Shown here piece after piece: positions 8,298 to 17,229 of a stretch of 64,000 nucleotides of DNA. The notes beneath the pieces were generated by a model, which was not told the origin of the DNA, ran no database searches, and was given only the letters and a program-made list of their open reading frames with translations. The first letter of the stretch is position 1. Each line of letters opens with the position of its first letter. A program made the position numbers and the translations under genes. Origin of the DNA: Actinacidiphila cocklensis (GTDB lineage Bacteria; Actinomycetota; Actinomycetes; Streptomycetales; Streptomycetaceae); NCBI RefSeq assembly GCF_907177275.1, contig NZ_CAJSLV010000013.1:149528-213527 (forward strand), in the 5' to 3' direction.

Positions 8298-9074
8298 TCA
8301 CAACCGCTCCAGCGCGACCCGCAGCCGGCGCAGCAGCGCCGCGTCCGGGTCGTCGCCGATGTTCTGGAACCAGGCCGGCGCCCTGGCCGGCGCCCGCGTG
8401 CTGCCGCGCGGCGTCTCGACCAGCCCGAGCGCGGCCAGCCGGCGTACGTCGACCAGCGCGTGGAAGGCCGGCCGGCCCAGCAGCGCGGCGATCGCCGACG
8501 GGGTGCGCACACCGTCCGCGAGGCCGAGGACGGCGGCCTGGCGGCGCGGCAGGAACGGCCGCGCGGCGGGGCGCAGCGCGGACCGCGCCACCGTCACCGG
8601 CGCGGCGTCCAGCCGCGGGTGCGGCCACAGCGACTCCAGCAGCAGCCGGCGCCGCAGGGTCTCGCCCTCCACCGCCGCGACCGGGACGCCGCCCAGCGAG
8701 CCGAACCAGTGGCGTACCCCGTGCCGGAAGCGGCTCGGGCCGCCCGCGGCCGGCGACAGGACGAAGTAGGCCGCGTCGTACAGCGCGCCGAGCCGGCTGA
8801 TCTCCAACTCGCCCGCCGCCAGCGTGCGGTGCTCGATCAGCCAGCGGCCGGTCGCGCACTCGGCGCCCGCTGCGGCCACCGCCTCCTGCCAGGTCTCGGG
8901 CGAGAGCCGCCCGCCGGCCGTCAGCAGCACCTCGATGCCGGGAGCGGCCGGGCTCTCGGCGTGCACCACCTCGCCCTCGGCCAGGTAGAGCGCGCCGGTG
9001 TCCCGGAGCAGCACGCCGGTGGCGCGCTGCTCCGCGAGCCGGGACAGCATGGGGGAGTGGGCGGCCGGGTTCAT
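8298..9074 (-). CDS. PatA-N/DUF4388-like protein with C-terminal winged helix, in the roadblock cluster
   Basis: A 258-residue protein without signal peptide. The first 100 residues (RLAEQRATGVLLRDTGALYLAEGEVVHAES pattern, then a helix-rich part) resemble the DUF4388/PatA N-terminal domain found in signalling proteins with roadblock partners. Residues 165-215 look like a winged helix (VLGLADGVRTPSAIAALLG). The ATG overlaps the stop of the preceding roadblock gene (ATGA), so both should be made together. A DNA-binding output protein controlled by the roadblock proteins is my inference; neither domain call can be confirmed without a profile search. Confidence 0.6.
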   Translation of the reverse strand: MNPAAHSPMLSRLAEQRATGVLLRDTGALYLAEGEVVHAESPAAPGIEVLLTAGGRLSPETWQEAVAAAGAECATGRWLIEHRTLAAGELEISRLGALYDAAYFVLSPAAGGPSRFRHGVRHWFGSLGGVPVAAVEGETLRRRLLLESLWPHPRLDAAPVTVARSALRPAARPFLPRRQAAVLGLADGVRTPSAIAALLGRPAFHALVDVRRLAALGLVETPRGSTRAPARAPAWFQNIGDDPDAALLRRLRVALERL

Positions 9075-9457
9075 ACCAGCACCAGCCCCTCGGCCAGTTC
9101 GCGTAAGCCCCGCAGCGCGAGCGCGAGGTTCGCCTGCGGCCGGTCCAGCCACAGGTAGAGGAACACCCCGCCCTCGTAGGGCGCTTCGACGAACCGCAGC
9201 AGGTGGTATCCGGTGCCGGTGACCACCACCGCCTCCTCGGCCGCGGGGCCGGGGCCGTGCTGGTCCGCGGTGAAGACCGGGTGCTCGGCGGTCGCCCGGG
9301 CGTAGGCGGCGGTCTCGGCCGCCACCGCCTCGTGGTCGCCGCCCGCCGCCTCGCCGATGACGCCGAGGGCCAGCCCGCTGACCCACTCCACCAGGGCGGC
9401 ACCGCGTGCCCCGGGCAGCGTCATCGCCCGCAGCAGGCACTCGTCGATCCCGGACAC
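9071..9457 (-). CDS. Roadblock/LC7 domain protein (first of three)
   Basis: A 128-residue roadblock/LC7 protein opening the leftward cluster. The GTG ending at 9457 is preceded by GAGGGGAG at good distance. The pattern GARGAALVEWVSGLALGVIG, then GTGYHLLRFVEAPYEGGVFLYLWLDR, parallels the third member of the cluster, and both end with a helix after a NLALA or NLAMA stretch. It is translationally coupled to the next gene. Probable role: regulatory partner of a small GTPase or of the winged-helix protein encoded next to it. Confidence 0.85.
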   Translation of the reverse strand: MSGIDECLLRAMTLPGARGAALVEWVSGLALGVIGEAAGGDHEAVAAETAAYARATAEHPVFTADQHGPGPAAEEAVVVTGTGYHLLRFVEAPYEGGVFLYLWLDRPQANLALALRGLRELAEGLVLV

Positions 9458-9568
9458 ACGGCTCCCCTCGGTCCACGCCGTCGCGCGGCCGCCCGTTCGG
9501 GCGGTGACGAGCAAGTTACGCTCCGTGCAATCCGTTTCGGGGACTTCTGGCATTTTCCTGCGGTACAT

Positions 9569-9594
9569 GCGGGCAGTTGCCCTAGGATGCCCGC
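9569..9594. terminator. Hairpin between the MarC gene and the roadblock cluster
   Basis: GCGGGCA and TGCCCGC form an inverted repeat enclosing a nested GGGCA-GT-TGCCC palindrome, about 30 bases past the MarC stop codon. It could end MarC transcription before the roadblock cluster; an operator is the alternative. Confidence 0.35.
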
Positions 9595-9624
9595 TGCATC
9601 CGGACAACGGCCGCCTGGCAAGCG

Positions 9625-10263
9625 CTACTTGCGGGTCGACAGCGTCGTGACGCCCAGGTCGAACAGCCCGTCGAGCACCAGGTCCACGCCGACCGCGGCC
9701 AGCAGCAGCCCGATCAGCCGGGCCACCAGCTCCACGATCGCGGTGTGCGCCTTCTGCAGCAGTCCGCTGAGCAGCAGGACGCAGGCCAGGTCCACCGCGA
9801 TGACCGAGATGAAGGCGGCCACGACGGTGCTGCGCCAGCTCCAGTCGTTGCGTTCCGAGGCCTCGATGAGCACCGCCGTCATGGCCAGCGGGCTGACCAC
9901 GTAGGGCATCAGCAACTCCCGCAGCCCGCTGGTGAGATCGGGGCCGTCCTGGCCGCGCGAGTCGGAGCCGATGTGCAGGCCGAGCACCAGGCCGACCGCG
10001 TAGAGGAAGAAGATGATCCCGCCCGCCAGCGCCAGTGCGGGCGTCGAGATGTGGAACAGTTCGAGCAGCCACGGCGAGGTGAAGCCGGCCGCCACCCCGA
10101 TGACCACCGCGCCGGCCGACGACAGCAGGGCGATGGTGCGCAGGTCCTTCCTCGGGTGGTGCTGCGCGAGCCCCGCGAAGGCGAGCAGCACCTTGGGCGG
10201 GCCGATCACGGAGAAGAACGTGACGAATGCGGCGGAATAGGTCAGGGTGATCATAACGGGCAT
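9625..10263 (-). CDS. MarC family integral membrane protein
   Basis: A 212-residue membrane protein of the MarC/UPF0056 family. Six hydrophobic segments are visible: FVTFFSVIGPPKVLLAF at the N-terminus with the family's conserved proline pair, then segments ending in IIFFLYAVGLVLGL, and three more in the second half. The hydrophilic loop after the third segment (GSDSRGQDGPDLTSG) is followed by MPYVVSPLA, a family landmark. Despite the name the family is not shown to give antibiotic resistance, and its substrate is unknown. Divergent from the DHA2 exporter gene, sharing a 112-base promoter region. Confidence 0.88.
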   Translation of the reverse strand: MPVMITLTYSAAFVTFFSVIGPPKVLLAFAGLAQHHPRKDLRTIALLSSAGAVVIGVAAGFTSPWLLELFHISTPALALAGGIIFFLYAVGLVLGLHIGSDSRGQDGPDLTSGLRELLMPYVVSPLAMTAVLIEASERNDWSWRSTVVAAFISVIAVDLACVLLLSGLLQKAHTAIVELVARLIGLLLAAVGVDLVLDGLFDLGVTTLSTRK

Positions 10264-10375
10264 GATGCGCAGTTCCCGGCCCCTGGCCCGGTATTGACGC
10301 AGCCCCGGCCTGTGCTTTCCGGCAACCGGCAGTATCGTTGCCCAGGGCAAGCAAGGTTACGGAGAAAGAGTCCCC

Positions 10376-12091
10376 ATGAGCGCCCAAGCAGACGCCGCGC
10401 AGGCCGGCACCGCCGCACCCCCGACGGGCTACACCCACCGGCAGATCATGATCATCCTGTCCGGTCTGCTGCTGGGGATGTTCCTGGCCGCGCTGGACCA
10501 GACGGTGGTCTCCACCGCCATCTACAAGATCGGCGAGAGCCTCAACGGCCTGACCGCGCAGGCCTGGGTGACCACCGCCTTCCTGATCACCTCGACCATC
10601 GCCACCCCGCTGTACGGCAAGCTCTCCGACCAGTACGGCCGCAAGCCGTTCTTCCTCTTCGCGATCTCGGTCTTCGTCATCGGGTCCGCGCTGTGCATGC
10701 TCTCGACCTCGATGTACATGCTGGCCGGCTTCCGCGCCTTCCAGGGCATAGGCGCCGGCGGCCTGTTCTCGCTGGCCTTCGCGATCATCGGCGACATCAT
10801 CCCGCCCCGCGAACGCGCCAAGTACCAGGGCTACTTCATGGCCGTCTTCGGCACCTCCAGCGTGCTCGGCCCGGTCATCGGCGGGGCGCTCGCCGGGCAG
10901 GACTCGCTGCTCGGCATCGACGGCTGGCGGTGGATCTTCCTGGTCAACGTGCCGATCGGCATCGTCGCGCTGATCGTGGTGGCCAAGGTGCTGCACGTCA
11001 AGCAGGACCGCCGCGCCCACCGGGTCGACTCGCTGGGCGCGGTCGCGCTGGTCGTCGCGCTGGTGCCGCTGCTGATCGTCGCCGAGCAGGGCCGAGAGTG
11101 GGGCTGGGGCAGCGGCACCGCGCTGACCTGCTACGTCGTCGGCGCGGTCGGCATCGTCTGCTTCCTGCTCGCCGAGCGCAGGGCCGGCGAGGAGGCGCTG
11201 CTGCCGCTGCGGCTGTTCCGCAACGGCGTCTTCGCGCTGGGCTCCGCCCAGTCCGCGATCATCGGCATCGGGATGTTCGGCGGCATCACCCTGATCCCGC
11301 TCTACCTCCAGCTGGTCAAGGGCAACTCGCCCACCAGGGCGGGCCTGCTGACGCTGCCCCTGGTGCTCGGCATCATGGTGCTGTCCATGGCGTCCGGCCT
11401 GATCACCTCGCGCACCGGCCGCTACAAGGTCTTCCCGATCATCGGCTGCGTGCTGCTGGTCGGCGGCATGCTGATGTTCTGGCAGATGGACGCCGACAGC
11501 AGCCTGCTGTACGTCGACGCCGCGATGTTCGTGGTCGGCGCCGGGCTCGGGCTGAACTTCCAGACGATCGTGCTGGCCATGCAGAACGCGGTGCCGCCGC
11601 GGGACATCGGGGTGGCCACCTCCTCGACCACCTTCTTCCGCCAGATGGGCGGCACGCTGGGCGTCGCCGTCTTCCTGTCCATCGTCTACTCGGTGGTCGG
11701 CGGCCGGATCGGCTCGGCCTACGCCGACGCGCGCGGCACCGCCGCCTTCGACAAGGCCGCGGCCGCCCACCCCGGCCAGCTGAAGCTGCTCACCTCGGGC
11801 GGTTCCGGCAGCCTGAACGACACGTCCTTCCTCAGCCACGTCGACCCGGCCCTCGGCCACCCCTTCAAGGTCGGCTTCACGGGCGCCATCAACGTCGCCT
11901 TCCTGGTCGGCGCGGGTGTCCTGGTGGTCGCGCTGCTGCTGTCCACGCTGCTCAAGGAGGTGCCGCTGCGGACCACCGCTGCGGCCTTCGCCGACCCGGA
12001 CGAGGCGCCGCAGCCGGAGGCCGGCCGCACCGCGGGACGGACCGGGGGAGGCGCCACGGACAGCGGCGCCGCCGGCGGGCCGGCGGCGTAG
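10376..12091 (+). CDS. MFS drug exporter, DHA2 (EmrB/QacA) family, 14 membrane segments
   Basis: Proton-driven multidrug exporter of 571 residues in the cytoplasmic membrane. The ATG at 10376 follows GGAGAAAG. Landmarks are ALDQTVVSTAIYKIG in helix 1 (family motif D1), motif A GKLSDQYGRKPFF, GPVIGGAL (motif C) and about 14 hydrophobic segments. A periplasmic loop rich in charged residues precedes the last helix, and the C-terminal 50 residues are hydrophilic, Gly/Ala-rich and probably disordered. The next gene, a universal stress protein, begins 20 bases downstream, so they are likely co-transcribed. No TetR or MarR gene is adjacent. Confidence 0.92.
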   Translation: MSAQADAAQAGTAAPPTGYTHRQIMIILSGLLLGMFLAALDQTVVSTAIYKIGESLNGLTAQAWVTTAFLITSTIATPLYGKLSDQYGRKPFFLFAISVFVIGSALCMLSTSMYMLAGFRAFQGIGAGGLFSLAFAIIGDIIPPRERAKYQGYFMAVFGTSSVLGPVIGGALAGQDSLLGIDGWRWIFLVNVPIGIVALIVVAKVLHVKQDRRAHRVDSLGAVALVVALVPLLIVAEQGREWGWGSGTALTCYVVGAVGIVCFLLAERRAGEEALLPLRLFRNGVFALGSAQSAIIGIGMFGGITLIPLYLQLVKGNSPTRAGLLTLPLVLGIMVLSMASGLITSRTGRYKVFPIIGCVLLVGGMLMFWQMDADSSLLYVDAAMFVVGAGLGLNFQTIVLAMQNAVPPRDIGVATSSTTFFRQMGGTLGVAVFLSIVYSVVGGRIGSAYADARGTAAFDKAAAAHPGQLKLLTSGGSGSLNDTSFLSHVDPALGHPFKVGFTGAINVAFLVGAGVLVVALLLSTLLKEVPLRTTAAAFADPDEAPQPEAGRTAGRTGGGATDSGAAGGPAA

Positions 12092-12111
12092 CAGCCGGAC
12101 ACGGCAAGGCC

Positions 12112-12573
12112 GTGGACTTCGATCGGGCCGCCGCCCCGCGGGGCGGCGGCCGTACCGTCGTGGTCGGCCTGGACGACTCCGACTCCGCATGGCGGGCCGC
12201 CGCCTACGCCGTCGGGCTCGCCCGCAGGCAGGACGCGCTGCTGGTGGTGGTCCACGTGCTGCCGGCGCACCCGACCGCGATGCTGGCCGGCCTGAACTGG
12301 ATGCTCGCCGCCGACGACCTGGCGGTCGCCCGTCATCTGGAGCACCGGCTGGCGGTCGGGCTGGCCGGCACCCTCGGACTGCCGTCCCCGCGCTGGGAGT
12401 TCCACATCCTGCGCGCCGCCGACGTGGTGAGCGGGCTCGCCGAGACCGCCGACGGGCTGCGGGCGGACACCGTGGTCATCGGCGCCTCCCGCGGCCTGCG
12501 CCGCCGGCTGTTCGGCTCACCGGGCGTGCGGCTGGTCAGGACCGGGAGGTGGCCGGTGATCGTGGTGCCTTAG
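12112..12573 (+). CDS. Universal stress protein (UspA family)
   Basis: A 153-residue single-domain Usp protein, starting at a GTG 20 bases after the exporter gene. N-terminal strand TVVVGLDDSDSAWRA carries the conserved Asp near the ATP site, and the C-terminal nucleotide-binding pattern appears as GASRGLRRRLFGSPG, ending in WPVIVVP. These ATP-binding features place it in the ATP-binding subgroup. Cytoplasmic. Its likely co-transcription with a drug exporter suggests a stress-linked role, but this is inference. Confidence 0.85.
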   Translation: MDFDRAAAPRGGGRTVVVGLDDSDSAWRAAAYAVGLARRQDALLVVVHVLPAHPTAMLAGLNWMLAADDLAVARHLEHRLAVGLAGTLGLPSPRWEFHILRAADVVSGLAETADGLRADTVVIGASRGLRRRLFGSPGVRLVRTGRWPVIVVP

Positions 12574-12701
12574 CGCGACGGTCCCCGGGGTCGGCGGGGC
12601 GCGTGTCATGGGCGGTGACAGGTGGGGCCGTGGTTGCTTGAATGCGGGGGGCGCCGGGTGCGGCGCCGCCCGCTGTCCGCCGACCGCTTGGAGCGTCCGC
12701 C

Positions 12702-15254
12702 GTGCAGATATCCCGTCGTGCCCTGCTGTCGATCGCCCCGGCCGGCACCCTGCTGGCCCTCGCGGGCCGGACGCGCGCCACCGCCGCCGAGGGCCGCACC
12801 GTACCGTCCGCCGCCACCGACCGGGCCACCCTGCTCGGCAACGTCACCGCGATATTCTGCGGCACCCCCGAGTCCAACGCCCGCCCCGAGGTCGCGGCCA
12901 AACTCGCCGCCATCCAGTCCACCGCCACCGCACGGCTCGCCGCCATGGACGCCGCGGGCGCCGGCGAGCTGTTCCACGGCGTGGGCCTGGGCACCAGCGA
13001 CCCGCACCTGTCCACCTCCTTCCAGTACCTGTACGAGATCGCGCTCGCCACCCGGGCGCCCGGCTCCGCGCTGCTGGGCGACGCCGCCGTGCAGCAGCGC
13101 GTCATCGACGGCCTGACCTGGCTCTACGACGGCTACTACGGCGACCAGGCCACCGGCTACTACGGCAACTGGTTCACCTGGGAGATCGGCATCTCCACCT
13201 ACGCCGGCCGCATCCTGGTGCTGCTCGCCGACGTGCTCGACCAGGCCGCGCCCGACCTCACCGCCACCTACGTCGCCGCGATGGACGGCTACCTGCGCAA
13301 CGGCAAGGACGGCGACGTCGACCTCGACTCGCGCTTCCACACCGGCGCCAACCTCGCCGACATCACCACCAACCGCATCCTGCAGGGCGCCGCGCTCGGC
13401 GACACCGCCCGCATCACCAAGGCCGTCGCCGACCAGCTGACCGTCTACGCCACCGTCGACCCCTACGCCCCGCAGCACGGCGTCACCGACGGCTTCTACG
13501 CCGACGGGTCCTTCCTGCAGCACTCCTCGGTCGCCTACACCGGCTCGTACGGCACCGGGCTGCTCACCCGGGTGGTGCAGACCGTCAAGATCCTCGACGG
13601 CACCGGCTACGCCCCCGCCGACGGCGGCCTGGCCGGCGTCGTCACCGGCTGGGTCGCCGACAGCTTCGCGCCGCTGATCGTCGAGGGCTGGATGTCGGAG
13701 GTCGTCAAGGGCCGCGCGGTGTCCAGGACCGGTACCGGATACGCCGACGTGGCCGTCGTGATCGAGGCTGTCGTCGACCTGTCCGGCTACGCCACCGGCG
13801 AGGCCGCCACCGCGCTGGCCGGCTACGCCAAGCACCTGCGGCAGGTGACCAGGGCCGCGCCCGACCCGGCCGGCTTCGTCTCACCGGTCAGCGTGGCCCG
13901 CTACGCCGACCTGCTCGCCGACCCCGCCGTCCCGGCCCGCGACATCAACCCCGAGGCGCAGCACAGCGCCTACCCCGCCATGGACCGCAGCGTCCACCGC
14001 CGCCCCGGCTGGACCTTCGCGCTGGCCCGCAGCTCCACCCGGATCAGCGGCTACGAGTACATGAGCGGCGAGAACCTGACGCCCTGGTTCGAGGGCGCCG
14101 GCGCCCACTACCTCTACCTCGCCGGGCAGGACCAGACGCAGGCCTTCGGCGTCGACTACTTCACCACCGTGCCGCCCGACCGGCTGGCCGGCGTCACCGC
14201 CCCCGCCGAGACCCGGCTGACCGTCCCCGAGCTGTACGGCACCCAGTGGTACGACAACCCCGCCGCCGGGTTCACCTCGTCCTCGGAGTCGCAGAACACC
14301 TACGTCTACTTCCCGCTCGGCACCAACACCTTGTCCGGCGGCGCGGTCCTGGGCAGCTACGGCGCCGCCGCGATGGTGCTGGCCCCCGACGCGGCCTGGG
14401 CGGCGAAGCAGGCGGGGCAGCTCCCCGCCGACTTCGTCGCCTACCGCGGCGCCGACGCCACCAGGTCGTGGTTCATGCTGGACGACGAGGTCGTGGTACT
14501 CGCCGCAGGCGTCGGCGACTCCGCCGGGCGCGCGGTCATCACCACCGCGGACGCCAGGATCGCCGGCGCCGCCGACCCGGTGGACCTCACCGGCGAAGTG
14601 CGCGGCGGCGCCCCCTGGTCCGGCACCGGCACCGCCCCGCTGGCCTGGCTGCGCTACGCCGACCCCGCGCAGGGCACCGCCGTCGGCTACGTGCTGCTCG
14701 ACCCGCACCAGGTGCGGCCCACCGTCGCCCTCGACACCGTCACCCGCAGCCGCCGCGCGGTCCGGCTGACCAACCCCGACACCCCCGTCACCAAGCAGGT
14801 CTTCACCCTGGCCTTCCACCAGGAGCCGGGCGCCCCGCACACCGCACTGGCCTACGCCATCGTCCCCGGCGCGACCGAGAGCGCGCTGCGCGGATACGCC
14901 CGCGGCCCGCTCACCGTCCTCGCCAACAGCGCCGACGTGCAGGCCGTGAGCCACCGCGGCATCGGGCTGCTGGCCGCCAACACCTTCACCGCGGGCTCCC
15001 ACCGGGCCGGCCGCCTCACCGTCGAGGGCCCCGCGTCGGTACTGCTCCGCGAGGCCCGCGACGGCACGGTGTCACTGGCGCTCGCCGACCCGACCACCGA
15101 ACGCTCCACGGTGACCGTCCACCTGGGCGGCCGCCGCCTGCAGCCGGTGGCCGCGGACCCCGGGCTGCGGATCGGGCACGGTCCCGCCGGCACCACCGTG
15201 GTGGCGGACACCGCCCGGCTCTACGGCCGCTCCCTGGCCGCCACCCTGCGCTGA
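12702..15254 (+). CDS. Exported polysaccharide lyase family 8 (hyaluronate/chondroitin/xanthan lyase type)
   Basis: Secreted lyase that cleaves acidic polysaccharides by beta-elimination. 850 residues from the GTG at 12702, which has GGAG nearby; the protein then starts with a twin-arginine signal (SRRALLS) followed by a hydrophobic stretch and AAA cleavage region. The alpha-toroid domain covers roughly residues 50-400, with GANLAD near residue 217 (probable catalytic Asn) and QHSSVAYTGSYG with His274 and Tyr283, spaced as the catalytic His-Tyr pair of the family. Beta-sandwich domains fill the C-terminal half (FTSSSESQNTYVYFPLG region). Substrate among hyaluronan, chondroitin and xanthan cannot be decided. 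Its end overlaps the end of the convergent livM by 34 bases. Confidence 0.88.
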   Translation: MQISRRALLSIAPAGTLLALAGRTRATAAEGRTVPSAATDRATLLGNVTAIFCGTPESNARPEVAAKLAAIQSTATARLAAMDAAGAGELFHGVGLGTSDPHLSTSFQYLYEIALATRAPGSALLGDAAVQQRVIDGLTWLYDGYYGDQATGYYGNWFTWEIGISTYAGRILVLLADVLDQAAPDLTATYVAAMDGYLRNGKDGDVDLDSRFHTGANLADITTNRILQGAALGDTARITKAVADQLTVYATVDPYAPQHGVTDGFYADGSFLQHSSVAYTGSYGTGLLTRVVQTVKILDGTGYAPADGGLAGVVTGWVADSFAPLIVEGWMSEVVKGRAVSRTGTGYADVAVVIEAVVDLSGYATGEAATALAGYAKHLRQVTRAAPDPAGFVSPVSVARYADLLADPAVPARDINPEAQHSAYPAMDRSVHRRPGWTFALARSSTRISGYEYMSGENLTPWFEGAGAHYLYLAGQDQTQAFGVDYFTTVPPDRLAGVTAPAETRLTVPELYGTQWYDNPAAGFTSSSESQNTYVYFPLGTNTLSGGAVLGSYGAAAMVLAPDAAWAAKQAGQLPADFVAYRGADATRSWFMLDDEVVVLAAGVGDSAGRAVITTADARIAGAADPVDLTGEVRGGAPWSGTGTAPLAWLRYADPAQGTAVGYVLLDPHQVRPTVALDTVTRSRRAVRLTNPDTPVTKQVFTLAFHQEPGAPHTALAYAIVPGATESALRGYARGPLTVLANSADVQAVSHRGIGLLAANTFTAGSHRAGRLTVEGPASVLLREARDGTVSLALADPTTERSTVTVHLGGRRLQPVAADPGLRIGHGPAGTTVVADTARLYGRSLAATLR

Positions 15255-16345
15255 CCGGCGGTCAGCACGGGGCGCAGCCGGGCGGGCAGGCGGGTCAGCC
15301 CGCCCGGCAGCGCGACGACCATGACGACGAACAGGGCGCCCAGCAGGAACAGCGGCTGGGACAGCGGCACCCGCAGGAAGGACGGCAGGCCCGACACCGT
15401 CTCGGAGCCCGCCAGGTCGCCGAGGCGGTGGTCGGCCCAGGTGTAGAGCACACCGCCGACCAGCGGCCCCCAGCGCGAGCCCGACCCGCCGAGCACCACC
15501 ATCACCAGCAGCGACAGGGTGAAGTCCGACGTCGTGGTCTGCGGGGTCGCACCGCCGGTCAGCAGCAGGTGGACGATCCCGCCGACCGCGGCCAGCGCCC
15601 CGGCCAGCACGAAGGCGACCAGCTTGAAGCCGTACGGGCGCAGGCCCAGCACCTCCACCCGGCGCTCGTTCTCCTTGATGCCCTCCCAGACCCTGCCGGT
15701 GGGGGAGCGGACCGCCCAGTGCACGACCGCCAGGGTCAGCACCAGGTAGGCCAGGGCGATCCAGTAGAGGTTGGCGGTGTTGCCGATGCCGGCCAGCGAG
15801 GACGGCAGCTTGTCGGCCGGGATGGCCCGGCCCTCCTCGCCGCCGGTGACACCGCCGGGATCGCGCTCCACCAGGATCGAGCCGGCCTGCGCGAAGGCCA
15901 GGGTGACCATGGAGAAGGCGATGCCGCCGACCCGCAGCGCCACCGAGCCGAGCGCCGCGGCCAGCGCGACACCGCAGCACAGGCCGAGCACCGCGGACAC
16001 CGCGAAGGGCAACCCTGCCTCCACCATGATCAGTTCGGTCGCGTAGCTGCCCGCCGCGAAGTACAGCGCATGCCCGAACGACAGCAGGCCGGTACGACCG
16101 AGCAGCAGGTCGTATCCGGTGGCGAGCGCACCGAACACCAGGCACAGGGCCAGCAGTTGCAGGCTGCCCGCGCTGCCGATCGGGCCGTCGAGCAGCCCGG
16201 GCAGCGGCAGCGAGCTGTAGGGTGCGGCGAACAGCGCGACGAGCGCCACGGCGGGCCACCACCGGCCGTAGCGGCGCAACGTCCCGGCCGGCGCGGCCAC
16301 ATCGCCTGCGGTGGCCGCCTCGCGGGCGGGCGTGGCGGTGGTCAT
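15221..16345 (-). CDS. livM: Branched-chain amino-acid-type ABC permease LivM
   Basis: Second permease of a LivKHMGF-type importer, 374 residues with 9-10 hydrophobic segments. Family landmarks: GYDLLLGRTGLLSFGHALYF in the first half and WEGIKENERRVEVLG in the cytoplasmic loop that contacts the ATPases (EAA-like). The ATG overlaps the livH stop by 4 bases. It ends the five-gene operon, and its last 34 bases lie on the opposite strand to the end of the polysaccharide lyase gene. Substrate may be branched-chain amino acids, amides or urea; the family is too broad to say. Confidence 0.9.
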   Translation of the reverse strand: MTTATPAREAATAGDVAAPAGTLRRYGRWWPAVALVALFAAPYSSLPLPGLLDGPIGSAGSLQLLALCLVFGALATGYDLLLGRTGLLSFGHALYFAAGSYATELIMVEAGLPFAVSAVLGLCCGVALAAALGSVALRVGGIAFSMVTLAFAQAGSILVERDPGGVTGGEEGRAIPADKLPSSLAGIGNTANLYWIALAYLVLTLAVVHWAVRSPTGRVWEGIKENERRVEVLGLRPYGFKLVAFVLAGALAAVGGIVHLLLTGGATPQTTTSDFTLSLLVMVVLGGSGSRWGPLVGGVLYTWADHRLGDLAGSETVSGLPSFLRVPLSQPLFLLGALFVVMVVALPGGLTRLPARLRPVLTAGQRRVAARERP

Positions 16346-17229
16346 GCGAGCCTCCCGGTGATGCCGCGCGGCTTGAGCAGCAGCAGGGCGGCGAGCAGCA
16401 CGACGACGGCGAGGTCGCCGAGGCCCGACGCGGTGTAGTAGTTGGCGAACTGCTGGACCAGGCCCACCCCGACGGCGGCCAGCGCGGCACCGGCCACCGA
16501 GCCCATGCCGCCCATGACCACCACCACGAAGGCGAAGATCAGCAGCGAGGTGCCCTGGCCCGGGTCGACCGAGCCGTAGTACAGCCCGCCCAGCGCCCCG
16601 CCGAGGGCGGCCGCGGCCCCGCCGATCGCGAAGACCAGCGTGAAGGCCCGGCGTACGTCGATGCCCAGCGCGGTGACCATCGCCCGGTCCTCCACCCCGG
16701 CGCGTACCACCAGGCCGTGCCGGGTGCCGCCGAGGAAGAGCCGCAGCGCCACCAGCACCGCGGCGGCGGCGCCGATCAGCACCAGCCGGTTCACCGGGAT
16801 GTGCGCCCCCAGCAGCCCGAAGGTGCCGGACAGCGCGGCCGGCCCGGGGAAGGGCCGCGCGTCGGGTCCCCAGATCGCCGACAGCAGCGCCGGGACGGCG
16901 AGCCCGACGCCCACGGTGGCGAGCACCTGCTCGCGCGGGCGGTCGTACAGCGGGCGGATCAGGGCCAGTTCGAGGACCATGGCGGCCACCGTGCCGACGG
17001 CGGTGCCGAAGCAGACCGCGAGCACGAAGCCGGGGCCGCCGGAGCCCGCGCCCGGCAGATGCCCGTCCGCGGCCCACCAGGTGGCGTACGCGCCCACCGA
17101 GAGCAGCGCCCCGTGCGCGAAGTTGAGGACGTCCATCAGCCCGAAGATCAGCGAGAGCCCGGACGCCACCAGGAAGTACAGTGCGCCCAGGCCCAGTCCG
17201 GTGACGGCGAGCAGCACGACGGTCGACAT
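16342..17229 (-). CDS. livH: Branched-chain amino-acid-type ABC permease LivH
   Basis: First permease of the importer, 295 residues when started at the ATG ending at 17229; a GTG one codon earlier is equally possible because GTG-ATG overlap the livF stop. It shows ALYFLVASGLSLIFGLMDVLNFAHGAL, the standard LivH N-terminal pattern with FAHGA, and VVVMGGMGSVAGAALAA near the C-terminus, with about eight membrane segments. Coupled by overlap with livF and livM. Confidence 0.9.
   Translation of the reverse strand: MSTVVLLAVTGLGLGALYFLVASGLSLIFGLMDVLNFAHGALLSVGAYATWWAADGHLPGAGSGGPGFVLAVCFGTAVGTVAAMVLELALIRPLYDRPREQVLATVGVGLAVPALLSAIWGPDARPFPGPAALSGTFGLLGAHIPVNRLVLIGAAAAVLVALRLFLGGTRHGLVVRAGVEDRAMVTALGIDVRRAFTLVFAIGGAAAALGGALGGLYYGSVDPGQGTSLLIFAFVVVVMGGMGSVAGAALAAVGVGLVQQFANYYTASGLGDLAVVVLLAALLLLKPRGITGRLA

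Noticed and set aside
9071..12190. A 1039-codon open frame on the minus strand across the DHA2 exporter and roadblock genes
   Set aside because: It is the antisense of the clearly coding exporter; its peptide is Arg/Asp/Gln/His-rich without domains, a common artefact of very high GC. Only its last 128 codons are the real roadblock gene.
12608..16438. A 1276-codon open frame on the plus strand over the polysaccharide lyase and livM
   Set aside because: Out of frame with the PL8 gene and antisense to livM; the peptide is low-complexity Arg/Pro/His. The lyase frame has intact signal peptide and catalytic motifs.
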